A stretch of 64,000 nucleotides of DNA from JADKAV01 sp963818505 (GCA_963818505.1 CAWFSJ010000002.1:1-64000), one strand, 5' to 3'. Shown: positions 26,529-35,720, numbered from the stretch's first letter. The notes: generated from the sequence alone by a model not told the origin. A program made the numbers and translations.

Positions 26529-27020
26529 CTACAGCGTTGGGCCGGAGAACGGGGCCTCCATCGTGACGGTGCAGGTGATGGTCCGGTTACCCAAACCCCA
26601 CTGGGTCTCGTTAGGCAAGAAGTAGCCGGGGATGAGGGTCTCGGGTTCGTCGAAGGTTGCCCGGTAACGGTTGAAAGCCGTGGAGCACTGGTTCTGTGCC
26701 GAGGCCTTCATGGCCACCGAACCCGCCCATTCGAGGTTGTTGAACTCGACCTGGTCGAGGATCTGCCCGTCGTGCTCTTCGTCGCAGGACACCACGTAGA
26801 CGCCTTCGGCCGTCATGATGTCCCCGCGGGCGTCGCGCGGGATCGCGTAGCACTGCGCGAACTGCAACGAGGCGATCGGTCGCACTCCGGGGATCTCGTC
26901 GGCGGCCTGTTGGGTGGTGTCGGGGGCGTTCTGGATCATCCAGACGGAGGCAGCAGCAACCATGCCGGCGACCACGATGACGGTCCCGGCAGCCGCCCAT
27001 CGTGCGCCCCGACTAGCCAT
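26529..27020 (-). CDS. Septum-formation-family membrane-anchored protein
   Basis: 163 residues: a basic N-terminus, one membrane segment (AAAGTVIVVAGMVAAASVWMI) and an exported domain with the Septum_form-type pattern of cysteines (FAQCYAIP, VVSCDEEHDGQI, QNQCSTAFNRY, RTITCTV). The ATG at 27020 was chosen because it puts the membrane segment at the expected place; a longer frame to 27089 overlaps hisI. It is transcribed against the his/trp genes. The family name is historic and the molecular role is not established. Confidence 0.75.
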   Translation of the reverse strand: MASRGARWAAAGTVIVVAGMVAAASVWMIQNAPDTTQQAADEIPGVRPIASLQFAQCYAIPRDARGDIMTAEGVYVVSCDEEHDGQILDQVEFNNLEWAGSVAMKASAQNQCSTAFNRYRATFDEPETLIPGYFLPNETQWGLGNRTITCTVTMEAPFSGPTL

Positions 27021-27061
27021 GTCCCAATGGTCGCACGCAGACCCACCGGCAGAATGGGGCC

Positions 27062-27412
27062 ATGGGTGACGATTCGCGCACGGAATCATTGATCGGCGGC
27101 TTGCGCTTCGGTGCCGACGGACTCATCCCGGTGGTGGCCCAGCAGTGGGGCAGCGCCGAGGTGCTCATGCTGGCCTGGATGGACGCCGAAGCGGTGCGGA
27201 GAACCCTTGACACCGGCCGGGGCACTTATTGGTCGAGGTCGCGGCAGCAGTACTGGGTCAAGGGCGAGACCTCCGGACACACCCAGACGGTCAAAGAAGT
27301 GCGCATCGACTGCGACGGCGATGCCCTGCTACTGATCGTCGACCAACAGGGCCCGGCGTGTCACACCGGATTGCGCTCATGCTTCGACACCGCGTCGGTG
27401 GAGCTGGGATGA
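27062..27412 (+). CDS. hisI: Phosphoribosyl-AMP cyclohydrolase HisI
   Basis: HisI opens the purine ring of PR-AMP in step three of histidine synthesis, a metal-dependent reaction. 116 residues with EVLMLAWMDAEAV, TGRGTYWSRSRQQYWVKGETSGH and the metal-binding DCDGDALLLIVDQQGPACHTG followed by RSCF; the Zn cysteines and Mg aspartates are all present. It is monofunctional, with no HisE domain. ATG at 27062; the stop overlaps the trpE start (ATGA), joining the his and trp genes into one unit. Confidence 0.95.
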   Translation: MGDDSRTESLIGGLRFGADGLIPVVAQQWGSAEVLMLAWMDAEAVRRTLDTGRGTYWSRSRQQYWVKGETSGHTQTVKEVRIDCDGDALLLIVDQQGPACHTGLRSCFDTASVELG

Positions 27413-28944
27413 GCGACGTCTACGCACCGTGCGCAACACCCAGCGGAATCACTGCACCAACAGCCGAACAGTTCCGCGAATTGGCCAGCGGCCGACGCGT
27501 CATCCCCGTTGTGCGCAGGTTGTTGGTCGACGATCAGACGCCCGTCGGCTTGTTCCGCAAACTCGCCGGCGACCGCCCCGGGACCTTCCTGCTCGAGTCA
27601 GCCGAAAACGGACAAACCTGGAGCCGCTATTCGTTCATCGGCGTACGCAGCGCCGCCATGCTCACCGAGGTCGACGGCCAGGTGTCCTGGGTCGGCAACC
27701 AGCCTGTCGGTGTGCCCGAGACCGGGCTCGCGGTCGAGGCGTTTCGCGAGTGCCTGGATTCCCTGCGCACACCTCGACCAGAAGGGCTGCCCCCGCTGAC
27801 CGGGGGGTTGGTCGGCTTCGTCGCCTACGACGCGGTGCGGCGCTGGGAGCGGTTGCCCGATGAAAATCCCGACGACCTGGGCCTGCCCGAGCTGGCGATG
27901 CTGCTGGCCACGGACCTGGCGGTGGTCGACCACATCGACGGGTCGATCTGGCTGGTGGCCAACGCGGTCAATTACGACAACACCGATGCCCGAGTGGACG
28001 CCGCCTACATCGATGCGGTGAAGCGCCTCGACACCATGCAGGCTGATCTGTACTCGCAGGGTGTCGCGGTGGTTTCGGCGGTCGGGGACTACCCCCGGCC
28101 CACACCCACGGTCAATGAGGCCTACCGCGAGGCCGTTGAACAGGCCAAGGAGTACATCCGCTGCGGTGACGCCTTCCAGATCGTGTTGTCCCAGCGGTTC
28201 GTCGAACCGTGCACAGCTCCGGCTCTGGACGTGTACCGAGCGCTGCGGATGACCAACCCGAGCCCTTACATGTACCTGCTGAACCTCCCCGGGGACGACA
28301 TGGCGACGCCGGGTGCCAGCATCGTGGGGTCCAGCCCTGAGGCGTTGGTGAAACTCACCGGCGACGAGGCGATGCTGCACCCCATCGCCGGTACCAGACC
28401 GCGCGGTCAGACCCCGGAGGAGGACGCCGAACTGGTGGCCGACCTGCTCGCTGATCCGAAAGAGCGTGCCGAGCACCTCATGTTGGTGGATCTGGGGCGC
28501 AACGATCTGGGTAGGGTGTGCCGTGCCGGCACGGTCAACGTGGTCGAGTTCATGCGGGTCGAGCAATACAGTCACGTCCACCACATCGTGTCCACGGTCG
28601 TCGGTCGCCTTCAGGACGGGGTCAGCGCCTACGACCTGCTGGCGGCGACCTTCCCGGCCGGCACCTTGTCCGGGGCTCCGAAGCCGCGTGCGATGGAGAT
28701 CATCGACGAGTTGGAGAGCACCCGCCGCGGGCTGTATGCGGGCTGCATCGGCTACTTCGACTTCGCCGGTGACATGGACACGGCCATTGCCATTCGTACA
28801 GCCCTACTGCGCGACGGCCAGGCTTATGTGCAGGCCGGCGCTGGCATCGTCGCTGACTCCGTCGCGCAGACCGAGGACCTGGAGTGCCAGAGCAAAGCCG
28901 CTGCGGTCTTGCGGGCGCTGGTCATCGCGAAGGACATGGCGTGA
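27409..28944 (+). CDS. trpE: Anthranilate synthase component I TrpE
   Basis: TrpE converts chorismate and ammonia to anthranilate with the glutaminase TrpG. 511 residues; LLESAENGQTWSRYSFIG is the feedback-site region (LLES and the S/YSFIG motif bind tryptophan), and IAGTRPRGQTPEEDAEL, LMLVDLGRNDLGRVC and FPAGTLSGAPKPRAMEII form the chorismate-binding core. The ATG at 27409 overlaps the hisI stop, which favours it over a longer frame from 27229. trpG and trpD are not in the window. Presence of the LLES motif predicts feedback inhibition by tryptophan. Confidence 0.95.
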   Translation: MSDVYAPCATPSGITAPTAEQFRELASGRRVIPVVRRLLVDDQTPVGLFRKLAGDRPGTFLLESAENGQTWSRYSFIGVRSAAMLTEVDGQVSWVGNQPVGVPETGLAVEAFRECLDSLRTPRPEGLPPLTGGLVGFVAYDAVRRWERLPDENPDDLGLPELAMLLATDLAVVDHIDGSIWLVANAVNYDNTDARVDAAYIDAVKRLDTMQADLYSQGVAVVSAVGDYPRPTPTVNEAYREAVEQAKEYIRCGDAFQIVLSQRFVEPCTAPALDVYRALRMTNPSPYMYLLNLPGDDMATPGASIVGSSPEALVKLTGDEAMLHPIAGTRPRGQTPEEDAELVADLLADPKERAEHLMLVDLGRNDLGRVCRAGTVNVVEFMRVEQYSHVHHIVSTVVGRLQDGVSAYDLLAATFPAGTLSGAPKPRAMEIIDELESTRRGLYAGCIGYFDFAGDMDTAIAIRTALLRDGQAYVQAGAGIVADSVAQTEDLECQSKAAAVLRALVIAKDMA

Positions 28945-29351
28945 CCTCGCGGACCGCGGCATTGGGGCTCACGGCTGTCGGCGGGGCCATCGTGTTCCTG
29001 CTGGCCAGCGAGTCGGCGGCACTGGGTCCGGCGCTGCTGGGCGCTCTGCTGGGACTGGCTGCGATCTGGTTGGCCTCGGGTTCGACCCGTGTGGTGATCG
29101 GTGTCTTGGCCGCCTTGCTCTGGGTCGTGGGGCTTGTCATCGCCGGCAGTGCACTCGGCGCCGTTGGGTGTGTGGTCGGACTCGCGGGAGCGGCCCTGAC
29201 TGTGGTGAAAGGACGGAGTTGGCCGGGCTGGTCGAGCCGATATGCGCGCTCAGCCGTCCTTGAGGACGAGGACCTGGTCAACCCCCGCCAGATGTGGGAG
29301 AGCCTGGACCGTGGTGTCGACCCCACCCGGCGTCCGGCGGATGAGGGCTAG
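28941..29351 (+). CDS. Trp-biosynthesis-associated membrane protein
   Basis: 136 residues, GTG start overlapping the trpE stop (GTGA). Four hydrophobic segments (LGLTAVGGAIVFLLA; LGPALLGALLGLAAIWLA; VVIGVLAALLWVVGLVIAG; LGAVGCVVGLAGAALTVV) are followed by the family's cytoplasmic tail (RSWPGWSSRYAR... DLVNPRQMWESLDRGVDPT). It is the small membrane protein that follows trpE in many actinomycetes; its function is unknown. It is somewhat shorter than typical members of 170-200 residues. Confidence 0.85.
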   Translation: MTSRTAALGLTAVGGAIVFLLASESAALGPALLGALLGLAAIWLASGSTRVVIGVLAALLWVVGLVIAGSALGAVGCVVGLAGAALTVVKGRSWPGWSSRYARSAVLEDEDLVNPRQMWESLDRGVDPTRRPADEG

Positions 29352-29357
29352 GTCTAT

Positions 29358-29450
29358 TGGTTGGGGTTCGTGCAGTTGGTTGATGCTCGTGCGGCGCTGA
29401 ACGTCAACCAACTACCTGAGCCCCGTCCAACTGCACGAGCGTCAACCAAC
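29358..29450. repeat. Palindromic repeat family B, copy 1
   Basis: CGTGCAGTTGG at 29369-29379 pairs with CCAACTGCACG at 29427-29437; inside it TTGGTTGA (29376-29383) pairs with TCAACCAA (29404-29411). It lies just past the stop of the trpE-associated membrane protein gene. Related elements occur at 46041-46120 and 59848-59920. Confidence 0.7.
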
Positions 29451-29533
29451 GTGGCCGGACACGCAACCGGCGACCGCGAGCGCCGAGCGCGTCACTGGTT
29501 AGACTCTGCCTAGCGAACCTGGAGGTTGCCCCG

Positions 29534-29779
29534 ATGCCCATGTATGAGAACCACCACGGCCGGACCACGGCGATGTGGACGGGTACCACGATCGTGACCC
29601 TTGGCTTCCTTGTCGGCACGATCGCATTGACGATCGACCAGGCCTGGCTCTTCTGGGTCGGCGTGGCACTGGTGCCGATCGGTGCGATTGTCGGCAAGGC
29701 AATGGCAATGGCCGGGATGGGTCAGCCGCAGAACGACGCCCCCAGGCCGCAAACGGTCTCGGACTCCTCGAGCGCGTGA
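29534..29779 (+). CDS. HGxxPAAW-family small membrane protein
   Basis: 81 residues with two membrane segments and the family's opening HHGRTTAMW, a variant of HGxxPAAW in which PAA is TAM, followed by VGKAMAMAGMGQ at the end of the second segment. The ATG at 29534 follows GGAGGTT. In many actinomycetes this protein is encoded between trpE and trpC; its role is unknown. The stop overlaps the response-regulator start. Confidence 0.85.
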   Translation: MPMYENHHGRTTAMWTGTTIVTLGFLVGTIALTIDQAWLFWVGVALVPIGAIVGKAMAMAGMGQPQNDAPRPQTVSDSSSA

Positions 29780-30480
29780 GTTCCCAGCGCGGCGTGGTGC
29801 TCGTCGTTGAGGACGAGCCCGCCATCGCCGATCTGTTGCGTATGTACCTGAGCCGGGAGGGCTTCCAGGTGCTGGTCGAGACAGAGGGCCAAGAAGCTCT
29901 CAAGGCCGTCGTGGACCACCGCCCCTCGTGCATCTTGCTGGACGTGGGCCTTCCGGGCATGGACGGGATCGAGGTCTGCCGGCGTCTGCGTGCCGAGCAG
30001 GACTGGACCCCCGTCTTGTTCTGCACCGCGCGTGACGACGAGGTGGACCGGGTGCTCGGTCTGGAACTCGGCGCCGATGACTACATCACCAAGCCGTTCA
30101 GTCCGCGCGAGGTCGTCGCCAGGGTCAAGGCCGTCGTCCGGCGCGCACGGGGACCCGAGGCCCAGAACCAGACGGTGACGCTGGGCAAGGTCGCGATGGA
30201 TCCGATGACCAGGCGGTGCACCGTGGACGGGCGCGTCGTGGATCTGACGGCCACCGAGTTCGACTTGCTCTTCTACTTGATGACCCACCCGGGCCAGATC
30301 TTCAGTCGCGACCAGTTACTCAGCGAGGTCTGGGGATACGCCGCGATGGTAAACACCCGGACCGTCGATGTGCATGTGGCGCAATTGCGCTCGAAACTCG
30401 GCGAGCACAACATCATCCGCACCGTACGCGGTGTCGGGTACGGCGCGGAAGCGAGCGAGTCCGGCGCCGATGCCCAGTGA
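29776..30480 (+). CDS. OmpR/PhoB-type response regulator
   Basis: 234 residues. Receiver domain: VVLVVEDEPAIADLL (acidic pair), ILLDVGLPGMDGIEV with the phosphorylated Asp, FCTARDDEVDRV (Thr) and GADDYITKPFSPRE (Lys). The winged-helix effector domain follows: LTATEFDLLFYLM, GQIFSRDQLLSEVWGY and RTVDVHVAQLRSKLG, ending IIRTVRGVGYG. The GTG at 29776 overlaps the previous stop by three bases (GTGA). Its histidine kinase follows with an 11-base overlap, so they form a cognate pair. The signal is unknown; position inside the trp region does not by itself imply control of trp genes. Confidence 0.93.
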   Translation: MSSQRGVVLVVEDEPAIADLLRMYLSREGFQVLVETEGQEALKAVVDHRPSCILLDVGLPGMDGIEVCRRLRAEQDWTPVLFCTARDDEVDRVLGLELGADDYITKPFSPREVVARVKAVVRRARGPEAQNQTVTLGKVAMDPMTRRCTVDGRVVDLTATEFDLLFYLMTHPGQIFSRDQLLSEVWGYAAMVNTRTVDVHVAQLRSKLGEHNIIRTVRGVGYGAEASESGADAQ

Positions 30481-31879
30481 TGCACCCAACGAGGTAGTCC
30501 TCAACAGCGCGGCGCCGGAGTCGGTGCGCCGCTCGTCGTTGACCCTGCGCACCGTCCTCGTCACCACGCTGGTGGCGCTGCTGGCGGTGCTCATGACCGG
30601 TCTTGCAGCCTTGCCCCTATTGCGTGATGCCGAGTTGCGCGACCAGCGGCGGCAGTTGTCGCAGCTGGCCGATGCGGCCGCCGCATCAACGCAGACCTCA
30701 GGGCCTTTGACCGACCAGATCCAGCAGCGGCTGATCAGCACTTTGCGCACCGAAGAAGTGAGCCTCGCGCTGGTGACACCCAACGGCCGACCACCGCAGG
30801 GCATGGCCGATGCCCAACTGCAGCCGATGTGGTCCTCGGGTCGCGTGAGTTCCACTTACTCCCTCGACGGGCAGACGTACATGCTCGAGGGACGCGTGAT
30901 CGCTGGGGACACGGGCCTGCTTCTGATCCAACCGACCTCCGTCTCAGGGTTCGGCCTGCGGGAACTGTGGGGCCGGATCGGTATGGCCATCGTGATCGGC
31001 GGTGTGCTCGCGGCCATTGCAGGCGCGTTGTTGGCCCGTCGTGTCACCCGGCCCTTGCGGTCCCTGGTCACCGCTGCTCGCCGCCTGCAGGCCGGTGACC
31101 GGAATCTGCGGCTGGAGCCTGAAGGTCCTGCCGAAGTCGCCGACGTGGCGGTGGCGATGAACCAGCTGGGGGACAGCCTGGCCAGCAGTGAGGCTCGCCA
31201 GCGCGACTTCCTGCTCTCCGTCAGTCACGAGTTGCGAACCCCGATGACCGCGATCGGCGGTTACGCAGAGGCACTGGCTGACGGTGTGGTTCAGCCCGCC
31301 GATGTGGAACGCGTGGCGGGCACGATGCTGGCCGAGACGCACCGCTTGGACGCCCTCATCGCGGACCTGCTGGACCTCGCCCGGCTCGGTGCGGTGGAGT
31401 TCCCGTTGGACATCATCGAGGTGGACCTGCGCGACGTGGCCGACAGGGCGGCACAGGTCTGGTCTGACCGGTGCGCGGTTGAGGGCGTGCACTGGCGGTT
31501 CGTGGCACCCCCGTCGCCGGTGGTCGTGCAGTGCGACCCCCGCCGGGTGCGCCAGATCATCGACAACCTGCTGGCCAATGCGCTTCGGGTGACCCCCGCT
31601 GGCGAGACCATCGTCCTGGAGACCGGGATCGACGCGCCGATGGGTTACGTCGAAGTGCGCGACAGTGGTCCGGGGCTGTCCGACAGCGACATCGAGGTCG
31701 CCTTCGAGCCGGCTGAGTTGTACAGCCGCTACCGAGGACTGCGACAGGTCGGCACCGGTGTGGGTCTGGCGTTGGTCGGTCGACTGGCGCAACGTCTGGG
31801 CGGCACTGCGTCAGCAGGTCACGCGGCCGAGGGGGGCGCCTGTTTCCGGGTGTCGCTGCCGGTCGGTTCGGCCGACTAG
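30470..31879 (+). CDS. Membrane sensor histidine kinase
   Basis: 469 residues: membrane segment 1 (LRTVLVTTLVALLAVLMTGL), an extracytoplasmic sensor of about 130 residues with no recognisable domain, membrane segment 2 (GMAIVIGGVLAAIAGALLA), HAMP (RRVTRPLRSLVTAARRLQAG), the dimerisation/phospho-acceptor helix SVSHELRTPMTAIGGYAEAL, and the ATPase domain with N box (IDNLLANALRVTP), DSGPGLSDSD and GTGVGLALVGRLA. All catalytic motifs are intact. The ATG at 30470 overlaps the regulator gene. Confidence 0.93.
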   Translation: MPSDAPNEVVLNSAAPESVRRSSLTLRTVLVTTLVALLAVLMTGLAALPLLRDAELRDQRRQLSQLADAAAASTQTSGPLTDQIQQRLISTLRTEEVSLALVTPNGRPPQGMADAQLQPMWSSGRVSSTYSLDGQTYMLEGRVIAGDTGLLLIQPTSVSGFGLRELWGRIGMAIVIGGVLAAIAGALLARRVTRPLRSLVTAARRLQAGDRNLRLEPEGPAEVADVAVAMNQLGDSLASSEARQRDFLLSVSHELRTPMTAIGGYAEALADGVVQPADVERVAGTMLAETHRLDALIADLLDLARLGAVEFPLDIIEVDLRDVADRAAQVWSDRCAVEGVHWRFVAPPSPVVVQCDPRRVRQIIDNLLANALRVTPAGETIVLETGIDAPMGYVEVRDSGPGLSDSDIEVAFEPAELYSRYRGLRQVGTGVGLALVGRLAQRLGGTASAGHAAEGGACFRVSLPVGSAD

Positions 31880-31936
31880 GTCCGCTGGCGCGCGCCGGAC
31901 TGGTCTGATCCGCGCGACGGCGCCTACGCTGACTGC

Positions 31937-32341
31937 GTGGACAGGTGGCAGCGGATGCGAAGTCCGGTCCTGGCCGGTGCGGCCGGGCTGGCAGCGTGCG
32001 GCTACGTGTTCGCAGTCGATCCAAGCGAGCCTGGCCACTTCCCGCCGTGTCCGATGAAGGTCGCAACAGGGTTGGACTGCCCCTTCTGCGGAAGCCTGCG
32101 CGCAACCCACGAACTCATGCACGCCAATGTGGTCGGCGCACTTGATCTCAACGCGGTCACCGTCCTGTTCGTTTTGCCTGTAGCGATGATCGTCTTCGGT
32201 GTCTGGAGTTACCGCAGGTGGCGCGGTGAGCGCTTCGAGATGAGGTTCCCGACGTGGGCCACAGGTGCTGTCGTGGCGTTGATGGTGGTCTTCACGGTGG
32301 TTCGCAACCTGCCGGGGATGCCCCTGGGGACCAGCGCCTAG
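31937..32341 (+). CDS. DUF2752 membrane protein
   Basis: 134 residues with three membrane segments and the family motif around CPMKVATGLDCPFCGSLRATHELMHA, in which the C-P-F-C-G-S-L-R-A core is the DUF2752 signature. GTG start at 31937. It precedes trpC by about 40 bases; many actinomycetes carry a DUF2752 gene here. Function unknown. Confidence 0.88.
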   Translation: MDRWQRMRSPVLAGAAGLAACGYVFAVDPSEPGHFPPCPMKVATGLDCPFCGSLRATHELMHANVVGALDLNAVTVLFVLPVAMIVFGVWSYRRWRGERFEMRFPTWATGAVVALMVVFTVVRNLPGMPLGTSA

Positions 32342-32383
32342 CCGGTGGTCGGGGGGTTTGCCCCGCGCAGTTAGTCTGACCCT

Positions 32384-33190
32384 GTGAGCGTGCTCGACGA
32401 CATCATCATCGGTGTCAGGGAAGACCTTGCCGAGCGTGAGGCCCTGACACCACTGGATGAACTCAAGCGCCGTGTTGAGACAGTTCCCGATCCCATCGAC
32501 GCGCTGCCGGTGCTCAGCCAGGGCGGCGTGGGCGTCATCGCGGAGGTCAAGCGCTCATCACCCAGCAAGGGCTCTTTGGCAACGATCGATGATCCCGCGC
32601 TTCTTGCCCAGGCCTACGAGCGCGGTGGCGCTCGGTGTATCAGCGTTCTGACCGAGCAGCGCCGGTTCGGCGGGAGCTTGGAGGACTTGGCCGCAGTGCG
32701 CGCTGCCGTCGATGTCCCAGTGCTGCGCAAGGACTTCATCGTCACCTCCTACCAACTGTGGGAGGCCCGCGCCCACGGCGCCGACATGGCGCTGCTCATA
32801 GTGGCCGCCCTCGAGCAGGAGGCACTTGTTTCGCTGGTCGAGCGTGCCCAGAGCATCGGGCTTCTACCGCTCGTCGAGGTTCATGACGCCGATGAGGTGC
32901 ACCGGGCGGTCGAGGCGGGCGCCAAGGTGATCGGCGTCAACGCCCGCGACTTGCGCACCCTTGAGGTCGATCTGTCCGTGTTCTCCAGAGTGGCGCCGAG
33001 CATTCCCGAAGGGGTCATTCGGGTCGCTGAGTCCGGTGTGCGCAGCCCGCAGGATCTGTTGGTGTACGCCGCCGATGGGGCTGATGCTGTACTAGTAGGC
33101 GAAGCGCTGGTGACCACAGCCGACCCGGCAGCCGCCGTGCAGGAACTCGTTTCCGCCGGTGAGCACCCTGCGGTTCGCCACGCCGAATAG
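32384..33190 (+). CDS. trpC: Indole-3-glycerol phosphate synthase TrpC
   Basis: TrpC closes CdRP to indole-3-glycerol phosphate. 268 residues with the N-terminal extension (VLDDIIIGVREDLAER), catalytic VIAEVKRSSPSKG, SVLTEQRRFGGSLEDL, VLRKDFIVTSYQLWEAR, EVHDADEVHRA and AESGVRSPQDL. GTG start at 32384. It is monofunctional: no TrpF domain is fused. It is followed by trpB after 12 bases. Confidence 0.95.
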   Translation: MSVLDDIIIGVREDLAEREALTPLDELKRRVETVPDPIDALPVLSQGGVGVIAEVKRSSPSKGSLATIDDPALLAQAYERGGARCISVLTEQRRFGGSLEDLAAVRAAVDVPVLRKDFIVTSYQLWEARAHGADMALLIVAALEQEALVSLVERAQSIGLLPLVEVHDADEVHRAVEAGAKVIGVNARDLRTLEVDLSVFSRVAPSIPEGVIRVAESGVRSPQDLLVYAADGADAVLVGEALVTTADPAAAVQELVSAGEHPAVRHAE

Positions 33191-33202
33191 GAGGCACAAC
33201 AC

Positions 33203-34393
33203 GTGGGTCTGCCCGACGCCGGGGGTCACTTCGGTCAATATGGTGGCCGCTTCGTTCCGGAGGCACTGGTCGCCGCACTCGATGAACTCGACGACGCGTT
33301 CCGCAAGGCGTGGGTGGACGACGCCTTCCACGCCGAGCTCGACGGCCTTCTTCACGACTACTCGGGCCGTCCCACGCCGTTGACCTCCGCCGAGGGCCTC
33401 GCACGCATCTTCGGGGTCGCACAGGTGTGGCTGAAGCGGGAGGACCTCAACCACACCGGAAGCCACAAGATCAACAATGTTCTCGGTCAAGCGCTGCTCA
33501 CGAAACGGATGGGAAAGACCCGCGTCATCGCGGAGACCGGTGCCGGCCAGCACGGTGTCGCAACGGCGACGGCGGCGGCCCTGCTCGGTCTCGAGTGTGT
33601 TGTCTACATGGGTGAGGAAGACACCCAGCGACAGGCGTTGAACGTCGCGCGCATGCAGTTGCTCGGCGCGCAGGTGGTCCCGGTGACGGCGGGCAGTCGC
33701 ACGCTCAAGGATGCGATCAACGAGGCGATGCGCGACTGGGTGACGAACGTGTCGAACACCCACTACTTGCTGGGCACCGTTGCCGGACCTGCACCCTTCC
33801 CGGAGATGGTGCGGGAGTTCCACCGGGTGATCGGCAAGGAGGCGCGTGCGCAGTGCCTGGAACGCGGGGGACTGCCGGACGCGGTGGCGGCGTGCATCGG
33901 TGGCGGATCCAATGCGATCGGCATCTTCTACGACTTCCTCGAAGACGAACAGGTCGGGCTGTATGGATTCGAAGCGGCCGGCGACGGTATCGAGTCCGGC
34001 CGCCATGCAGCCACCCTGTCCGCGGGTTCCGTCGGCGTCTTGCACGGAACCAGGTCGTACTTGTTGCAGGACGACAATGGGCAGACGATGGCCAGCCACT
34101 CGATCTCGGCCGGCCTTGACTACCCCGGCGTGGGTCCTGAACACGCTTGGTTGCGCGACAGCGGGCGTGTGGACTACCGCGGTGTGACCGACCGGGAGGC
34201 CATGGCGGCGTTCGAACTGTGCTGCCGCACCGAGGGCATCATCCCGGCGATCGAGAGTGCACACGCCGTCGCGGGGGCCCAGAACATCGCCGCGGAGCTC
34301 GGACCCGAGGCGACCATCCTCATCAACATGTCCGGGCGCGGAGACAAGGACGTGGCCACTGCCGCGGAGTACTTCGGGCTGGGGGACGTGTGA
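33203..34393 (+). CDS. trpB: Tryptophan synthase beta subunit TrpB
   Basis: TrpB condenses indole with serine using pyridoxal phosphate. 396 residues. The PLP lysine is in LNHTGSHKINNVLGQALL; GAGQHGVATATAAALLG, the phosphate loop IGGGSNAIGIFYDF, and SAGLDYPGVGPEHAWL are intact. GTG start at 33203 follows AGGAGG by eight bases, a strong ribosome-binding site. The trpA start overlaps its stop. Confidence 0.96.
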   Translation: MGLPDAGGHFGQYGGRFVPEALVAALDELDDAFRKAWVDDAFHAELDGLLHDYSGRPTPLTSAEGLARIFGVAQVWLKREDLNHTGSHKINNVLGQALLTKRMGKTRVIAETGAGQHGVATATAAALLGLECVVYMGEEDTQRQALNVARMQLLGAQVVPVTAGSRTLKDAINEAMRDWVTNVSNTHYLLGTVAGPAPFPEMVREFHRVIGKEARAQCLERGGLPDAVAACIGGGSNAIGIFYDFLEDEQVGLYGFEAAGDGIESGRHAATLSAGSVGVLHGTRSYLLQDDNGQTMASHSISAGLDYPGVGPEHAWLRDSGRVDYRGVTDREAMAAFELCCRTEGIIPAIESAHAVAGAQNIAAELGPEATILINMSGRGDKDVATAAEYFGLGDV

Positions 34394-35202
34394 GCAGATT
34401 GCAGGAGGCGTTCGCCAACGCGCGAGCCGAGGACCGGGCCCTGCTCATCGGCTACATGCCTGCAGGCTTCCCCACTTGGGTCGATGCGGTGGCGATCGTC
34501 TCGGCGATGGTCGAGAACGGTGTGGACGTCGTCGAGATCGGACTGCCGTACAGCGATCCCTTGATGGACGGCCCAGTGATCCAGCAGGCCGCAGACCTTG
34601 CGCTGGCCGGCGGAACCCACACCGCCGAAGTCATAAGCACCGTCGAGGCCATCGCGGCCACCGGCGCGCCGACGCTGGTGATGAGCTACTGGAACCCGAT
34701 CGAGCGCTACGGAGTCGACCGTTTCGCCAAGGACCTCGCCGCGGCAGGTGGGGTCGGGGTGATCACGCCGGACATCATTCCCGAGGAAGCAGCCGAATGG
34801 GTGCGCGCCACCGACGAGGCGATGATCGACCGCGTGTTCCTGGTTGCGCCGTCCTCGCGGGACTCCCGCATCGGGCAAGTGGCCGCGGTTTCTAACGGGT
34901 TCGTCTACGCGGCCAGCACCATGGGCGTCACCGGGACGCGGACCAGCGTGTCCGTCGATGCTGAACAGTTGGTCGCCAAGACCAAGGCCCTGACCACGCA
35001 GCCTGTGTGCGTCGGGTTGGGAGTCTCGACCCCCGAACAGGCCGCAGAGGTCGCCCGGTACGCGGACGGCGTCATCGTGGGCTCGGCGTTCGTGCGATTG
35101 GTGCTTGAGGCGCAGACGCCGGCGCAGGCCGCTGCGGACGTTGCGAGGCTGGCCTCCGGAATGGCGGCCGCGGTCCGGTCCGCGCGCAGGAGCGGCCGGT
35201 GA
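34390..35202 (+). CDS. trpA: Tryptophan synthase alpha subunit TrpA
   Basis: TrpA cleaves indole-3-glycerol phosphate and channels indole to TrpB. 270 residues: LLIGYMPAGFPTW, EIGLPYSDPLMDGPVIQQA (the catalytic Glu/Asp region), MSYWNPIERYGVDRFAKDLA, VITPDIIPEEAAEW, STMGVTGTRTSV and GLGVSTPEQAAEVARYADGVIVGSAFV. GTG at 34390 overlaps the trpB stop by four bases (GTGTGA context). Confidence 0.95.
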   Translation: MSRLQEAFANARAEDRALLIGYMPAGFPTWVDAVAIVSAMVENGVDVVEIGLPYSDPLMDGPVIQQAADLALAGGTHTAEVISTVEAIAATGAPTLVMSYWNPIERYGVDRFAKDLAAAGGVGVITPDIIPEEAAEWVRATDEAMIDRVFLVAPSSRDSRIGQVAAVSNGFVYAASTMGVTGTRTSVSVDAEQLVAKTKALTTQPVCVGLGVSTPEQAAEVARYADGVIVGSAFVRLVLEAQTPAQAAADVARLASGMAAAVRSARRSGR

Positions 35203-35714
35203 GTGCCCGGTTCAAGGATGTCGTCGGCCTCCTTTTCCGGCTGGTCCTGGCAGGCATCCTTGGGTACGCGGGTCTCACGAAGATCTTCGAGGTCGACGGG
35301 GCACGCACTGCGATCCTGGCCTACCGGATCTTCCCGGTGGAGTGGGCCGGGGTGCTCGGTTGGGCCCTGCCCACCGTGGAGATCCTGCTGGCCGTCCTGC
35401 TGCTGATTGGCCTGTTCACCCGATGGGCGGCACTGATCTCTGGACTGCTGATGGCCGCTTTCATCGTCGGCATCGCCAGCGTGTGGGTGCGCGGCTACTC
35501 AATCGACTGCGGCTGCTTCGGCGGGGGCGGGGACATCACCCCCGAAGGGCGCAACATGCGCTACGCGACGGAGATAGCCCGGGACTTCCTCTTCATGGGG
35601 ATGGCGGCGTGGCTGACACTGAGGCCGCGCTCCTTGTGGTCGCTGGACCGCGAGCCGGTGAACCAGAATCATCCCGATGACGTCTACTCTGAAGAGGCGG
35701 AAAGGCAGGTCTGA
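35199..35714 (+). CDS. MauE/DoxX-family membrane protein
   Basis: 171 residues, four membrane segments, and the MauE-type motif SIDCGCFGGGGDITP between segments three and four. GTG at 35199 overlaps the trpA stop (GTGA). It is followed six bases later by a DsbA-like gene, a pairing common in actinomycetes. The likely role is passing electrons or oxidising equivalents across the membrane for disulfide chemistry; this is inference from family and neighbour. Confidence 0.85.
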   Translation: MSARFKDVVGLLFRLVLAGILGYAGLTKIFEVDGARTAILAYRIFPVEWAGVLGWALPTVEILLAVLLLIGLFTRWAALISGLLMAAFIVGIASVWVRGYSIDCGCFGGGGDITPEGRNMRYATEIARDFLFMGMAAWLTLRPRSLWSLDREPVNQNHPDDVYSEEAERQV

Positions 35715-35720
35715 GACTCC

